Under the pieces are notes generated by a model. That model did no database searches. It saw nothing but the letters and a program-made list of their open reading frames with translations, and was not told the origin of the DNA. Source: JALHST01 sp038316335 (GTDB lineage Bacteria; Bacteroidota; Bacteroidia; Flavobacteriales; Flavobacteriaceae). From it: a DNA stretch of 64,000 nt. Shown here in pieces: positions 18,022 through 27,126 of the stretch. Every line of letters begins with the position of its first letter. The first letter of the stretch is position 1. The position numbers were made by a program, and so were the translations under genes. The stretch covers positions 41,461-105,460 of the forward strand of contig JBBQAM010000007.1 of NCBI GenBank assembly GCA_038316335.1, written 5' to 3'.

Positions 18022-19899
18022 ATGAAATTGTGCTTTAAAAAAATAGTACCGTTTTCTATCATCCTGCTGATATTCCCAATTTTTGATGCGAATGCCCAGC
18101 TGGGATTTTGCAATGGCAATTCTGGAACTCCCATCTTTGTGGAAGATTTTGGAACAGGAACCGCCAATGGACCCCAATTGCCCGCCGGCACAACAACCTA
18201 TACCTTTGTCAATGGGACGCCTGACGATGGTTACTATACAATTTCGAGTTCGACGGCCTATTTTGATTGGCACAGCACACCGGATCATACCCCGAATGAT
18301 ACCAATGGCAAAGCATTTATTGTTAATGCTGACTTTACTGCGGGTGAATTTTACAGACGAACGGTTGATGGGTTGTGCGAAAGTACTTCCTATGAATTTT
18401 CGGCATGGCTTCTAAACCTGTTGCCCTTGGCCAGCTGCAATGGTGCAGGGATTCCGAATAATGTAAAATTCCAGATTTGGGACAACACCGACACCAATCT
18501 TCTTGCCACGGGCGATACCAATACCATAGTCGGCAGCGCCACACCCATTTGGAGACAATTTGGATTAGTTTTCCAGACGTTGCCAAGCCAGACCTCGGTA
18601 ATTCTCAAAATGATCAACAACGGCAATGGGGGCTGTGGCAATGATCTAGCGATTGACGATATCGTCTTTAGGACCTGTGGTGATGCCATTGTGATCACCA
18701 ATGAGCAAAACCAATCCTTTACCGCGGTATGCGAAGACCTTGGGGGCATTTCGAGCACCTTGACCGCCACCCCGGATTACGCAGTGTTCAGCACACATTC
18801 TTACCAATGGCAGATAAGTTCAGACCACATCGTTTGGAGCGATATTCTTGGTGAAACAAATGATACCTATGTTACCCCATTTTTGACTACCTCGACCTAC
18901 TTCAGGGTGGTTGTCGCCGAGGATCCCATCAATATTGCCAACAATCTTTGTAATATTATATCAGGCGAATATGATGTCCTGGTCATCCCCATTCCCGACA
19001 GCCCTATAAGTAAAGGCGATGTATCGATTTGTGCGAACGAAAGCCAAGCGCTTATGGTCGAGGTGCCAGACGGAATTGTAGTTGATTGGTACGATGCGCT
19101 TGTCGGAGGGAGTTTGCTGCAGGAAAACAGCACCTCTTTTCTGGCACAAAATCCAGGAACGTATTATGCAGAGGCCAATTCGTCAATTGCGGGTTGTAGA
19201 TCGATTACAAGGACACCCGTTACCATTACTTTTTTTGAACTTCCCAAAGTTTCCGATGAAATTAGCACCTTCTGTGAAAATACCACTATTATTTTAGACG
19301 CTGATCTTGCAAACATGGCATATGCCTGGAATACCGGGGAAAATACACAACAAATTGTAGTAGGCCAACAAGGAATTTATACCGTTGAAGTCACCAATGC
19401 CAATGGATGCAGCGCTGTTCGTTCGATAACCTTGGAGCAAATCGATATCCCTATAATTGAAAACGTTGTATCGGATGGCTACTCGATCATAGTGAAAACG
19501 GTGAAGAGCGGTGCTTTTGAATATTCATCCAACGGAAGATTCTTTCAGGATTCGAACATCTTGACAAATATTCCCGGCGGGCGTTATACCATTTATGTTC
19601 GGGAAAAAAACGGCTGCGGTATTGTGAATTTGGATTATATACATTTCGTGATTCCTAAATTCTTTACACCAAACGGGGACGGGGCCAACGATGTTTTCAT
19701 ATTTGAAGGAATTGAATTATTCGATTCATTTGATATCAGCATTTTTGACCGTTTTGGCAAATTAATAAAACATGTCAAGAACAACACCTTTACCTGGGAT
19801 GGCACCTACCAAGGTCGGGATTTACCGGCTTCCGATTATTGGTATCATCTCAAAATCGATGGACGTACCCTACAAGGTCACTTTGCCCTAAAGCGATAA
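18022..19899 (+). CDS. secreted protein with gliding-motility-type (T9SS type B) C-terminal sorting domain
   Basis: Exported protein of about 625 aa. A signal peptide (MKLCFKKIVPFSIILLIFP, cleavage after DANAQ) leads into a ~200-residue domain rich in Asp/Asn/Thr with paired cysteines, which looks like a lectin/jelly-roll domain. Then come two or more Ig/PKD-like repeats, and finally FFTPNGDGANDVF ... DRFGKLI ... YWYHLKIDG ... FALKR, the CHU_C/type B domain that directs passage through the type IX secretion system. The start is the ATG right before the signal peptide; an in-frame TTG at 17995 is less likely. The ligand is unknown; surface adhesion or polymer binding is plausible. Confidence 0.9.
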   Translation: MKLCFKKIVPFSIILLIFPIFDANAQLGFCNGNSGTPIFVEDFGTGTANGPQLPAGTTTYTFVNGTPDDGYYTISSSTAYFDWHSTPDHTPNDTNGKAFIVNADFTAGEFYRRTVDGLCESTSYEFSAWLLNLLPLASCNGAGIPNNVKFQIWDNTDTNLLATGDTNTIVGSATPIWRQFGLVFQTLPSQTSVILKMINNGNGGCGNDLAIDDIVFRTCGDAIVITNEQNQSFTAVCEDLGGISSTLTATPDYAVFSTHSYQWQISSDHIVWSDILGETNDTYVTPFLTTSTYFRVVVAEDPINIANNLCNIISGEYDVLVIPIPDSPISKGDVSICANESQALMVEVPDGIVVDWYDALVGGSLLQENSTSFLAQNPGTYYAEANSSIAGCRSITRTPVTITFFELPKVSDEISTFCENTTIILDADLANMAYAWNTGENTQQIVVGQQGIYTVEVTNANGCSAVRSITLEQIDIPIIENVVSDGYSIIVKTVKSGAFEYSSNGRFFQDSNILTNIPGGRYTIYVREKNGCGIVNLDYIHFVIPKFFTPNGDGANDVFIFEGIELFDSFDISIFDRFGKLIKHVKNNTFTWDGTYQGRDLPASDYWYHLKIDGRTLQGHFALKR

Positions 19900-19954
19900 A
19901 CACAAGATAGGAATATCAATTTACTTTCCTATTTTTACATTTTCATTACCATTT

Positions 19955-20833
19955 ATGGGCAAATCATTTGAAAGTTATCAAAAGCAGAAATTGATATCTT
20001 CGTATTTTTCAGTCGTATTGAGTATCGGGCTCGTGCTTTTCTTGTTAGGTATTCTAGGTCTTTTGGTGTTAAACACCAAAAAAATGGCCGATCATTTTAA
20101 AGAACAAATTACGATTTCCCTCTTTTTAAAGGATACAGCCAAGGAAGTTGAAATCGACCAGCTTCAAAAAAGTCTCGCCATGGCCGAATATACAAAGACG
20201 GCCACCTTTGTCTCGAAGGAAGAGGCCGCCGAGCAACATAGCCAGGAAATCGGGGAGAATTTTTTAGACTTTTTAGGTTACAATCCACTTAAAAATTCAA
20301 TCGATGTGCAACTAAAGGCAGATTTTGTTTCGCTCGAAAAAATCGAGGAAATTGCCGCAGAACTTTCTAAAAAAGGGTATGTCGACGAGGTAAGCTATGA
20401 CAAACCCTTGGTTGGGCTTTTGACCGAAAACGTGAAGAAAATAAGTTTATGGATTTTGATAGCGAGTGCCATATTTACCTTTATTGCAGTTTTACTCATC
20501 AATAGCTCGATACGTTTATCTATTTATTCAAAACGTTTTATAATAAAAACCATGCAAATGGTCGGGGCGACCAAAACCTTTATAAGAAGGCCGTTTATTT
20601 GGACGAATATCAAACTAGGCATGTTAGGGGCCTTTATAGCGCTCCTGGCCTTGGCAGGTGTTCTTTATTACGCGAACAAGACCTTCCCCGAACTTGAGTT
20701 ATTCAAAGACAATAGTTTGCTTATAATGCTCTTTGTCGGTGTTTTTGTTTTGGGAATACTTATCTCCTTTATAAGTACGTACTTTGCTACACAGCGCTTT
20801 TTAAATCTTAGGACAGACGAATTATATTATTAA
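19955..20833 (+). CDS. ftsX: cell division protein FtsX
   Basis: Permease-like subunit of the FtsEX complex, which activates peptidoglycan hydrolases at the septum. The 292-aa protein has one N-terminal membrane helix, a periplasmic domain of about 130 residues (FKEQITISLFLKD to LLTENV) and three C-terminal helices with the MQMVGATKTFIRRPFIW block. ftsE is not adjacent, which is usual in Bacteroidota. It heads a tight same-strand run ftsX, DUF3098, uppP, truB, so cell division and envelope lipid recycling are probably co-expressed. Confidence 0.93.
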   Translation: MGKSFESYQKQKLISSYFSVVLSIGLVLFLLGILGLLVLNTKKMADHFKEQITISLFLKDTAKEVEIDQLQKSLAMAEYTKTATFVSKEEAAEQHSQEIGENFLDFLGYNPLKNSIDVQLKADFVSLEKIEEIAAELSKKGYVDEVSYDKPLVGLLTENVKKISLWILIASAIFTFIAVLLINSSIRLSIYSKRFIIKTMQMVGATKTFIRRPFIWTNIKLGMLGAFIALLALAGVLYYANKTFPELELFKDNSLLIMLFVGVFVLGILISFISTYFATQRFLNLRTDELYY

Positions 20834-20842
20834 ATTTGCACT

Positions 20843-21109
20843 ATGGGGAAAAAAGAAACGAATAAAATTGGGCAAGGGCCTCAACAGGAATTTATCTTCC
20901 AAAAAAGGAACTATCAATTCATGATTATCGGCATCGCCTGTATCGTATTGGGATTTATATTGATGAGTGGTGGAGGCAGTGACGATCCCAGTATTTTCAA
21001 CGAGGATATCTTCAATTTTAGAAGAATACGATTGGCACCTACCCTAGTACTTATTGGCTTGGGTATAGAGGTATATGCCATATTATTGAATCCCCACAAG
21101 AAGCAATAG
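20843..21109 (+). CDS. DUF3098 small membrane protein
   Basis: An 88-aa protein with two hydrophobic helices (YQFMIIGIACIVLGFIL, and a second at the C-terminus) and the linker FNEDIFNFRRIRLAPTL, which is the conserved part of DUF3098. The function is unknown. It sits 9 bp after ftsX and 3 bp before uppP, a gene order conserved in Bacteroidota, so a link to envelope or division is likely but unproven. Confidence 0.85.
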   Translation: MGKKETNKIGQGPQQEFIFQKRNYQFMIIGIACIVLGFILMSGGGSDDPSIFNEDIFNFRRIRLAPTLVLIGLGIEVYAILLNPHKKQ

Positions 21110-21112
21110 ATT

Positions 21113-21898
21113 TTGGATATACTACAGGCCATAGTCCTTGCTATTATCGAAGGCATTACCGAGTATTTGCCCGTTTCATCTACGGGACATATGATTATCG
21201 CCTCTTCTTTTTTCGGGATTGCCCATGAGGATTTTACCAAATTATTTACCATCGTAATTCAATTAGGGACGATTCTTTCGGTGGTGGTGCTCTATTTTAA
21301 ACGCTTTTTTCAAAGTGTTGATTTCTATTTTAAACTTCTGGTTGCCTTTTTGCCGGCCGTATTCTTTGGTTTGCTGCTTAGTGACTTTATCGATTCACTC
21401 TTGGAAAATCCGATAACAGTGGCCATATCGCTTGTATTGGGCGGAATCATCCTTTTAAAGGTCGATGATTGGTTCGGCAATTCTGAAAATACCCACATAT
21501 CATATGGCACGGCATTCAAAATCGGCCTTTTTCAGTGTTTGGCCATGATCCCGGGTGTTTCGAGAAGTGGCGCCAGCATTGTTGGGGGAATGTCCCAAAA
21601 ACTCTCAAGGACCGCGGCTGCAGAGTTTTCTTTTTTCCTTGCCGTCCCGACAATGTTAGGTGCGACCCTTAAAAAAAGTTATGACTATTATAATGCCGGT
21701 TTTACCCTCTCACATGATCAAATTAATTTATTGATCATCGGGAATGTCGTAGGATTCCTCGTAGCACTTTTAGCCATTAAAAGCTTTATCGGATACCTCA
21801 GCAAACATGGTTTTAAAATGTTTGGATACTACAGAATAATAGTCGGGGTCGCTCTTCTACTTATTCATTATTTTTTTCGACCCCTAACCGTGATATAA
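21113..21898 (+). CDS. uppP: undecaprenyl-diphosphatase
   Basis: BacA/UppP-type membrane phosphatase that recycles undecaprenyl pyrophosphate to the monophosphate carrier; it also gives bacitracin tolerance. The 261-aa protein has both signature motifs, EGITEYLPVSSTGH near the N-terminus and PGVSRSGASIVGG in the middle, and about eight helices. It starts at a TTG (21113) 3 bp after the DUF3098 stop. No ATG exists upstream of the first motif, so the TTG start is well supported. truB follows at 2 bp. Confidence 0.95.
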   Translation: MDILQAIVLAIIEGITEYLPVSSTGHMIIASSFFGIAHEDFTKLFTIVIQLGTILSVVVLYFKRFFQSVDFYFKLLVAFLPAVFFGLLLSDFIDSLLENPITVAISLVLGGIILLKVDDWFGNSENTHISYGTAFKIGLFQCLAMIPGVSRSGASIVGGMSQKLSRTAAAEFSFFLAVPTMLGATLKKSYDYYNAGFTLSHDQINLLIIGNVVGFLVALLAIKSFIGYLSKHGFKMFGYYRIIVGVALLLIHYFFRPLTVI

Positions 21899-21900
21899 TA

Positions 21901-22605
21901 ATGACATTGGATGATTTTCAGGAAGGTCAGGTCTTACTTATAGACAAGCCTCTTGGTTGGACATCATTTCAAGCGGTCAATAAGATCAAGTGGGCCATTC
22001 GTCAAAAATTCAACGTCAAGAAAATTAAAATTGGCCATGCCGGCACCCTAGATCCGTTGGCCACCGGACTTTTGCTTATCTGCACGGGAAAATTTACCAA
22101 AAAAATAGACGTGCTACAGGGGCAGGCCAAAGAATATGTCGGAACCATTACACTTGGTGCGACAACACCGTCTTATGATATGGAGACCGCAGTCGATCAA
22201 CACTTTCCGACAGATCATTTGACCGCAGATATTATACGGCTTAGGGCAAAGGATTTCATAGGTGAGATTGAACAGCGACCACCTATTTATTCAGCATTGA
22301 AAAAAGATGGAAAACGACTCTATGAATATGCCCGTGAAGGAAAGGAAGTCGAAGTTCAGAAACGATTGGTTACCATATCAGAATTAACCATAACCGAAAT
22401 TAACCTACCGGAAGTACACTTTCGCGTAGTCTGCAGCAAAGGCACCTATATACGATCTTTGGCATATGATTTGGGAGCTTCATTAAAGAGTGGAGGCTAT
22501 TTATCAGCGCTACGAAGAACCAAAATAGGTGATTTCAACGTAAATAAAGCCATGGATCCGGGCATTTTTGAAGAAATCATACTCGGTAAAACGGATAATG
22601 CATAG
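21901..22605 (+). CDS. truB: tRNA pseudouridine-55 synthase
   Basis: TruB family enzyme forming pseudouridine 55 in the T loop of tRNAs. The 234-aa sequence has LLIDKPLGWTSFQ, the catalytic block GHAGTLDPLATGLL (catalytic Asp), and later RPPIYSALKKDGKRLYEYAREG and CSKGTYIRSLAYDLG. It is shorter than E. coli TruB (314 aa), lacking a C-terminal PUA-like extension, as is common in Bacteroidota. Last member of the ftsX operon. Confidence 0.95.
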   Translation: MTLDDFQEGQVLLIDKPLGWTSFQAVNKIKWAIRQKFNVKKIKIGHAGTLDPLATGLLLICTGKFTKKIDVLQGQAKEYVGTITLGATTPSYDMETAVDQHFPTDHLTADIIRLRAKDFIGEIEQRPPIYSALKKDGKRLYEYAREGKEVEVQKRLVTISELTITEINLPEVHFRVVCSKGTYIRSLAYDLGASLKSGGYLSALRRTKIGDFNVNKAMDPGIFEEIILGKTDNA

Positions 22606-22675
22606 CATTCCAAGGAATACCTTTTCAATTTGACGATCAATTAAAATATTTTTATCAAATTGTGGTTATAGCACT

Positions 22676-23413
22676 ATGAACCTGAATCGCAAACAATTAT
22701 CATTCTTGATAACTTTTTTTTCTTTGTCATTGGTGGTATTGACTTTATTCAATATCCATCTTGGAGAACAGGAGGAAGAGGACGACTATATGGTTGAAAT
22801 GGTCCTAGATGATCAAGATTTGCAGGAAATTATCAAGGAAGAGGAAAAAACTGCCGAAGAACTTCAAAAAGCCGACCCTATAAAGACCCATATGGCATTC
22901 AATGAGGCCGAAAAGCCTAGTTTTGGCAATCCGGAGCCCTTAAAGACGTTGGAAGAAATCATGGAGGAGAAAACGAATACCAAAGATAACGAAGGACCTT
23001 CAGACGATTTGTTGGCGGATTCTGAATATGTTGCGAAAATCAAGGAACTTGCCAAAAAAAGAGAGGAAGCTGAACAATTGATAGGTGAAAAAGAGGCTGA
23101 TAAAGAAGTATTTACGAATAATCTTGCTGCACGTCGCACTTCTGTATCGTACTCCCTGATCAATCGAAATAGCTATCGCCTGCCCCCGCCAATTTATACG
23201 TGCATCGAAGGAGGCAAGGTGGTCGTCAATATTACCGTCGACGCATTGGGAAATGTTATGGCCGCCGATTTTAATGAAAAAAGTTCAAGTACATCGAACG
23301 GCTGCCTTGTCGACAATGCCATTAGCTATGCGCTTAAGGCCAAATTCAATTCTTCTTCGAAATCAACTCAAAAAGGCACGATTACCTATATATACCAAGA
23401 GAAGGCCAGATAG
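22676..23413 (+). CDS. TonB-like membrane-anchored protein
   Basis: A 245-aa protein built like a TonB energy transducer. One N-terminal helix (FLITFFSLSLVVLTLF) is followed by a strongly acidic, lysine/glutamate-rich region of ~120 residues, then a small C-terminal domain starting at PPPIYTCIEGGKVVVNITVDALGNV that resembles TonB C-terminal domains. Many flavobacteria have such a gene after truB. No ExbB/ExbD genes are nearby, and the proline-rich spacer of true TonB is lacking, so energy transduction is not proven; a periplasm-spanning scaffold is the alternative. Confidence 0.65.
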   Translation: MNLNRKQLSFLITFFSLSLVVLTLFNIHLGEQEEEDDYMVEMVLDDQDLQEIIKEEEKTAEELQKADPIKTHMAFNEAEKPSFGNPEPLKTLEEIMEEKTNTKDNEGPSDDLLADSEYVAKIKELAKKREEAEQLIGEKEADKEVFTNNLAARRTSVSYSLINRNSYRLPPPIYTCIEGGKVVVNITVDALGNVMAADFNEKSSSTSNGCLVDNAISYALKAKFNSSSKSTQKGTITYIYQEKAR

Positions 23414-23578
23414 CTGTTATATTCTTTTTGATCATAAAACCCTATACGTGTATTTATCAGTGCCAAGCGCATTAAAAATTGGACTTCGATTGAGCCGATA
23501 AGATAATTTTAGAAATACCGAACCGGCTTCGCAATTAGATTAGAAAATCATTGCTAATTTTAAAGTATAAGAAATTAG

Positions 23579-24142
23579 ATGGAAAAACATAGATGCGGTT
23601 GGTGTGTAGGTGACCCACTTTACGAGGCATATCATGATAAGGAATGGGGTGTACCCGTAAAAGACGATTATGCTTTATTCGAATTTTTAGTATTGGAAAC
23701 CTTCCAGGCAGGCTTAAGTTGGATAACGATTCTTCGTAAACGTGAAAATTTTAGAAAAGCTTTTGACCAGTTTGATTATAAGAAAATTGCGCAGTACAAT
23801 ACCGTGAAAATTGAATCCTTATTACAGGATGCCGGAATCATCCGAAACAAGCTTAAAGTATATGCAACGGTTGGCAATGCCCAGGCGTTTATGAAGATTC
23901 AAGAAGAATTTGGTAGTTTTAGCAAGTATATATGGGGCTTCGTTGATGGCCGGCCTATCAAAAACAATCTTCAAAATCACAAGGAAGCCAAGGCCACTAC
24001 CGAGATTTCGGATGTTTTGAGCAAGGACCTAAAGAAAAGGGGCTTCAAATTTGTAGGGAGCACGGTGGTTTATGCTCATATGCAGGCCACGGGGATGGTA
24101 AATGATCATGAAATCATGTGTTTTCGATATGAAGAGGTTTAG
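23579..24142 (+). CDS. tag: DNA-3-methyladenine glycosylase I
   Basis: Base excision repair enzyme removing 3-methyladenine. At 187 aa it matches E. coli Tag. It has CGWCVGDPLYEAYHDKEWG at the N-terminus and NDHEIMCFRYE at the C-terminus, which supply the Cys, His, His and Cys zinc-snap ligands, and the helix-hairpin-helix region LLQDAGIIRNKLKV. The next gene starts within its last codons (14-bp overlap), suggesting coupled translation. Confidence 0.96.
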   Translation: MEKHRCGWCVGDPLYEAYHDKEWGVPVKDDYALFEFLVLETFQAGLSWITILRKRENFRKAFDQFDYKKIAQYNTVKIESLLQDAGIIRNKLKVYATVGNAQAFMKIQEEFGSFSKYIWGFVDGRPIKNNLQNHKEAKATTEISDVLSKDLKKRGFKFVGSTVVYAHMQATGMVNDHEIMCFRYEEV

Positions 24143-24713
24143 AATTTTATATTTCCTGCTTTTGTTTGGTTCATTTCTTTTCGCACAAGAGAAATTGGAA
24201 CGGGAACATCGAATAAAAAAATCCCAATTTCCCACTTTAGAACTCGCCCTTGAATCTACGGGCCATGTGCTAAAGCAAATTCGCTATTATCGCGAGGTAG
24301 ATAGTGCAGGTATAACATACTCCTTTAAATTCAAATCAGGCAGGCTACACTATCATTTCGATTTCGATAGCGCCGGAATCTTGACAAATTCCGGGTTTCG
24401 TGTGCAGCAAGTCGACATCCCCATGGAAACCTATGACAAATTGGAAGACTTTCTAGCACAGAATTTTGACCGTGTAAAAATCCAACGGATATTTCAGGAA
24501 TATCCTCTTAATGATAGCACGGGGCTTACAAGGGAAACCGTCATCAAAAGTACTTTTCAAAATCTGATGCTGCCAGACAATTTGTATAAGCTACTGATCC
24601 GGGCAACCCGAAAAGGTAAACGAAATGATTTCGAACTCTGGTTTGATTCCCATGGCAATTTTATGAGAATACGATCCGCTTTGCCCAGTAATCTTGATCG
24701 CGTACTTTACTAA
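24129..24713 (+). CDS. secreted protein of unknown function
   Basis: About 194 aa, starting with MKRFRILYFLLLFGSFLFAQ, a typical signal peptide cleaved near FAQ. I do not recognise the family. The body is mixed alpha/beta, with a repeated SAGI(T/L) motif and no cysteine pattern. The ATG at 24129 is preferred to one nine codons upstream because it begins the signal peptide. It overlaps tag by 14 bp and ends 4 bp into the convergent aat gene. Confidence 0.7.
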   Translation: MKRFRILYFLLLFGSFLFAQEKLEREHRIKKSQFPTLELALESTGHVLKQIRYYREVDSAGITYSFKFKSGRLHYHFDFDSAGILTNSGFRVQQVDIPMETYDKLEDFLAQNFDRVKIQRIFQEYPLNDSTGLTRETVIKSTFQNLMLPDNLYKLLIRATRKGKRNDFELWFDSHGNFMRIRSALPSNLDRVLY

Positions 24714-25378
24714 TTCCTTTGTTGAAGTATCTTGACAAATTCAATTCTGGGAATTTCCACAGCCCCCAAACTTGCCAGATGCTCATTATAGACCTGACAA
24801 TCCAAGAGGTGGTAGTTTTTTCCTTCCAGTTCTTTGGCAAGTTTAATAAACGCAAATTTAGAGGCGTTATTCGAAATACTAAACATACTTTCCCCGCAGA
24901 AAATATGCCCCAGATCTATGCCGTAAAGTCCGCCTACTAATTCGTTACCCTCCCAAACTTCATATGATTTCGCGTATCCCATTTGATGCAATCGCAAATA
25001 CGCCTTTTTCATGTCATTGGTGATCCAGGTGCCATTTTGTCCTTTTCTTGAGACGGTCGCACAAGCATTTATTACCGCTTCGAAGCATGTATTTTTCGTC
25101 AACCGAAATTGATTCCCATCCAGGACCTTTCGCATACTTTTTGAAATTTTGATTTTATCTGGAAATAAAACCATTCTAGTGATCGGACTCCACCAAAGAA
25201 TCAAGGAATCTTCATTGAACCATGGGAAGATGCCGTTTTGGTAGGCTAAAAGGAGTCGTGTAGGTGATAAATCTCCCCCTACAGCCAAGAGTCCCTCTGA
25301 ATTCGCATTTTCCACTGGAGGAAAAGTGTGGTCCTTCGATAGAAAAGTAATCGGGATATTTTTTCCTTCCTTTTTCAA
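24710..25378 (-). CDS. aat: leucyl/phenylalanyl-tRNA--protein transferase
   Basis: N-end rule enzyme that adds Leu or Phe to proteins with N-terminal Arg or Lys, marking them for ClpS/ClpAP. The 222-aa protein has the family blocks FPPVENANSEGLLAVGGDLS, GIFPWFNEDSLILWWSP, GTWITNDMKKAYLRLHQMG and GGLYGIDLG(H)IFCGESMFS. Length is standard. Confidence 0.95.
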   Translation of the reverse strand: MKKEGKNIPITFLSKDHTFPPVENANSEGLLAVGGDLSPTRLLLAYQNGIFPWFNEDSLILWWSPITRMVLFPDKIKISKSMRKVLDGNQFRLTKNTCFEAVINACATVSRKGQNGTWITNDMKKAYLRLHQMGYAKSYEVWEGNELVGGLYGIDLGHIFCGESMFSISNNASKFAFIKLAKELEGKNYHLLDCQVYNEHLASLGAVEIPRIEFVKILQQRN

Positions 25379-25480
25379 AATAAAGACTTTAAACTAAAGA
25401 TACTTAAATGAGTGATGAAAAAAAAAGACCCATCCCCTATGAGAAAGGAACAGGTCGGTATACGAATAAAATCAGGAATG

Positions 25481-25858
25481 TTAAAAAGGCAGATCGTCGT
25501 GGTCTTCCTCATTTATGCTGTCAGCTGGTTCAAAGGCCTCCATAGGAGGTACGGGTGGCATATTCCCAGAAGTTGTCTCGGTCTGCAAATTCTCGATGCG
25601 CCAACCTTGAATCGAATTAAAATATTTGACTTCCCCTTGAGGATTTGTCCATTCACGTCCTCTCAAGTTGATACTTATCTTGACAGCCTGTCCAACTTGA
25701 TAATTGTTCAGTAAATCGCATTTATCCTGCACAAATTCGATCATAATATGTTGAGGATATTGTTCCTCGGTGGTAATGACCACTTCACGTTTTCTGAAAC
25801 CGTTATTTCCAAAAGTTTGGGTTTCCCCTACCATTTTAATTTTTCCTTGTACTTCCAT
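25481..25858 (-). CDS. DUF3127 protein with SSB-like acidic tail
   Basis: A 125-aa protein with an OB-like beta-rich core (MEVQGKIKMVGETQTFGNNG ... QVGQAVKISINLRGREWTN ... KYFNSIQGWRIE), matching the Bacteroidota DUF3127 family. The C-terminus is proline-rich and then EEDHDDLPF, nearly the same as the tip of the true SSB in this window (HEDDLPF). This tip is the docking peptide by which SSB recruits repair and replication proteins. The frame stays open for 35 hydrophobic codons upstream, but MEVQGK at 25858 is the family start. Binding of ssDNA is inferred. Confidence 0.78.
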   Translation of the reverse strand: MEVQGKIKMVGETQTFGNNGFRKREVVITTEEQYPQHIMIEFVQDKCDLLNNYQVGQAVKISINLRGREWTNPQGEVKYFNSIQGWRIENLQTETTSGNMPPVPPMEAFEPADSINEEDHDDLPF

Positions 25859-26139
25859 TTCTTCGAGAATTAAGCTGCTTATAATTTTTAATAAAGTCCT
25901 TAAAAATAAGGGTAATGCCAAAATCAACCTAATATAAACCGAGGAAGTTATTAAGAATAACAAACGATAATAAAAACCCCCGTAGTTCGTGTGCGATTCT
26001 GGTTCCGGATCTTTATAGAAGGTACTGCTTCCAGATTCTAGTTGCTACAGCTTCCCCTTTCAGGATAAAACCTGTTTTTCAAATGGCGAAACCTTCACCG
26101 TCATAAATCATTGACGGTTTTAAATATCTAATTTGTAAT
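25859..26139. other. 281-bp intergenic region
   Basis: No gene found. It holds a seven-base-arm hairpin ACCGTCA / TGACGGT at about 26096-26118 downstream of the flavin reductase stop, without a clear T run, so its role as a terminator is uncertain. The region must contain the promoter of the DUF3127 gene. Confidence 0.45.
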
Positions 26140-27021
26140 TTAGTGTGCCAAGAGCACTTTCCAAGCATTTAGGACTTCATGCTTATCCAAATAGCCCTTG
26201 GCCTTGTATTCCAAAGCACTTCGCTCCCCACCACTGATTAGGGAACGTAACTCGATGTTCGTTTTGATAAACTGAGCGACTTCATCTTGGGTCGGTATCT
26301 TTTCAATATTTCCCAGCATGCCCAAATCATTTCCATTGAGGATATCACTTTGACGTATATGCGCTGGTATTTTGTCGATGCCGATGCCGAGTGTAGATAG
26401 TGGTTTCGGTACCTCGAATACTCCTTGATTCGCCCTGCAATACCAATTGCCGCCCATTCGTGCTACCTGATCGATCTTGTAGGGGTCAATGGCTCCTCTT
26501 TCATTCAATATTGTTGGATCGATATGTATTTTCACCACTTCCGAGAAAACAAGATTTCCCGCACCTCCCTTACTTCCCAAAGCCTCAACCTTGGTTACTT
26601 TACATTCAAATTGTACAGGCGATTCGGCTACTCGAAAGGGTTTGACGAGTTCGCTCGGGACCATGGTAAGCCCGGCTTTTTTAAATTCGTTGACACCTTT
26701 GGCATACTCGGTACTCGTCAACGACATTTGCTGTACCATATCATAATTGACGCAATTAATTACGACCTCCTTGGTGGCCAACACATTTTCCAATGTATGT
26801 TTGGTCGTATTATCACGGCCTCTTCTTGCCGGTGAGAATATTAAGATAGGCGGTTTGGTACTAAATACGTTGAAAAAACTAAATGGCGAGAGATTAGGCC
26901 TTCCTTTTGCATCGAGGGTACTTGCAAACGCTATGGGTCTCGGACCAACGGCCCCTAATAAATATCCATGTAGCTCACTCGTTTCAAGCTCACCCGGCGT
27001 AATTGATAACATTTCTTTCAT
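26140..27021 (-). CDS. flavin reductase family protein (FMN-binding split barrel)
   Basis: A 293-aa protein whose first ~200 residues form a flavin-reductase-like split barrel: VGPRPIAFASTLDAKGRPNLSPFSFFNVFS and KPPILIFSPARRG, the FMN-binding blocks, then VINCVNYDMVQQMSLTS. The extra C-terminal ~80 residues are specific to a Bacteroidota subgroup. The reaction is likely NAD(P)H-dependent flavin reduction or an FMN-dependent oxidoreduction; the partner is unknown. Divergent from the histidine kinase gene. Confidence 0.85.
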   Translation of the reverse strand: MKEMLSITPGELETSELHGYLLGAVGPRPIAFASTLDAKGRPNLSPFSFFNVFSTKPPILIFSPARRGRDNTTKHTLENVLATKEVVINCVNYDMVQQMSLTSTEYAKGVNEFKKAGLTMVPSELVKPFRVAESPVQFECKVTKVEALGSKGGAGNLVFSEVVKIHIDPTILNERGAIDPYKIDQVARMGGNWYCRANQGVFEVPKPLSTLGIGIDKIPAHIRQSDILNGNDLGMLGNIEKIPTQDEVAQFIKTNIELRSLISGGERSALEYKAKGYLDKHEVLNAWKVLLAH

Positions 27022-27126
27022 CGTGTGACAAAGTTAGGGAATTGACCTTCATTTAAAAAGCTGCTTGGTAGGTCATACACCATTTTCTGTCAAATAACGT
27101 TATCTTTAAACCAAGAAGCTATATGG

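Noticed and set aside
17930..18022. Hydrophobic N-terminal extension of LeuRS
   Set aside because: LeuRS is cytosolic and starts at MHYNF; the extension overlaps the divergent gene's start and a promoter-like TATTTTTG box.
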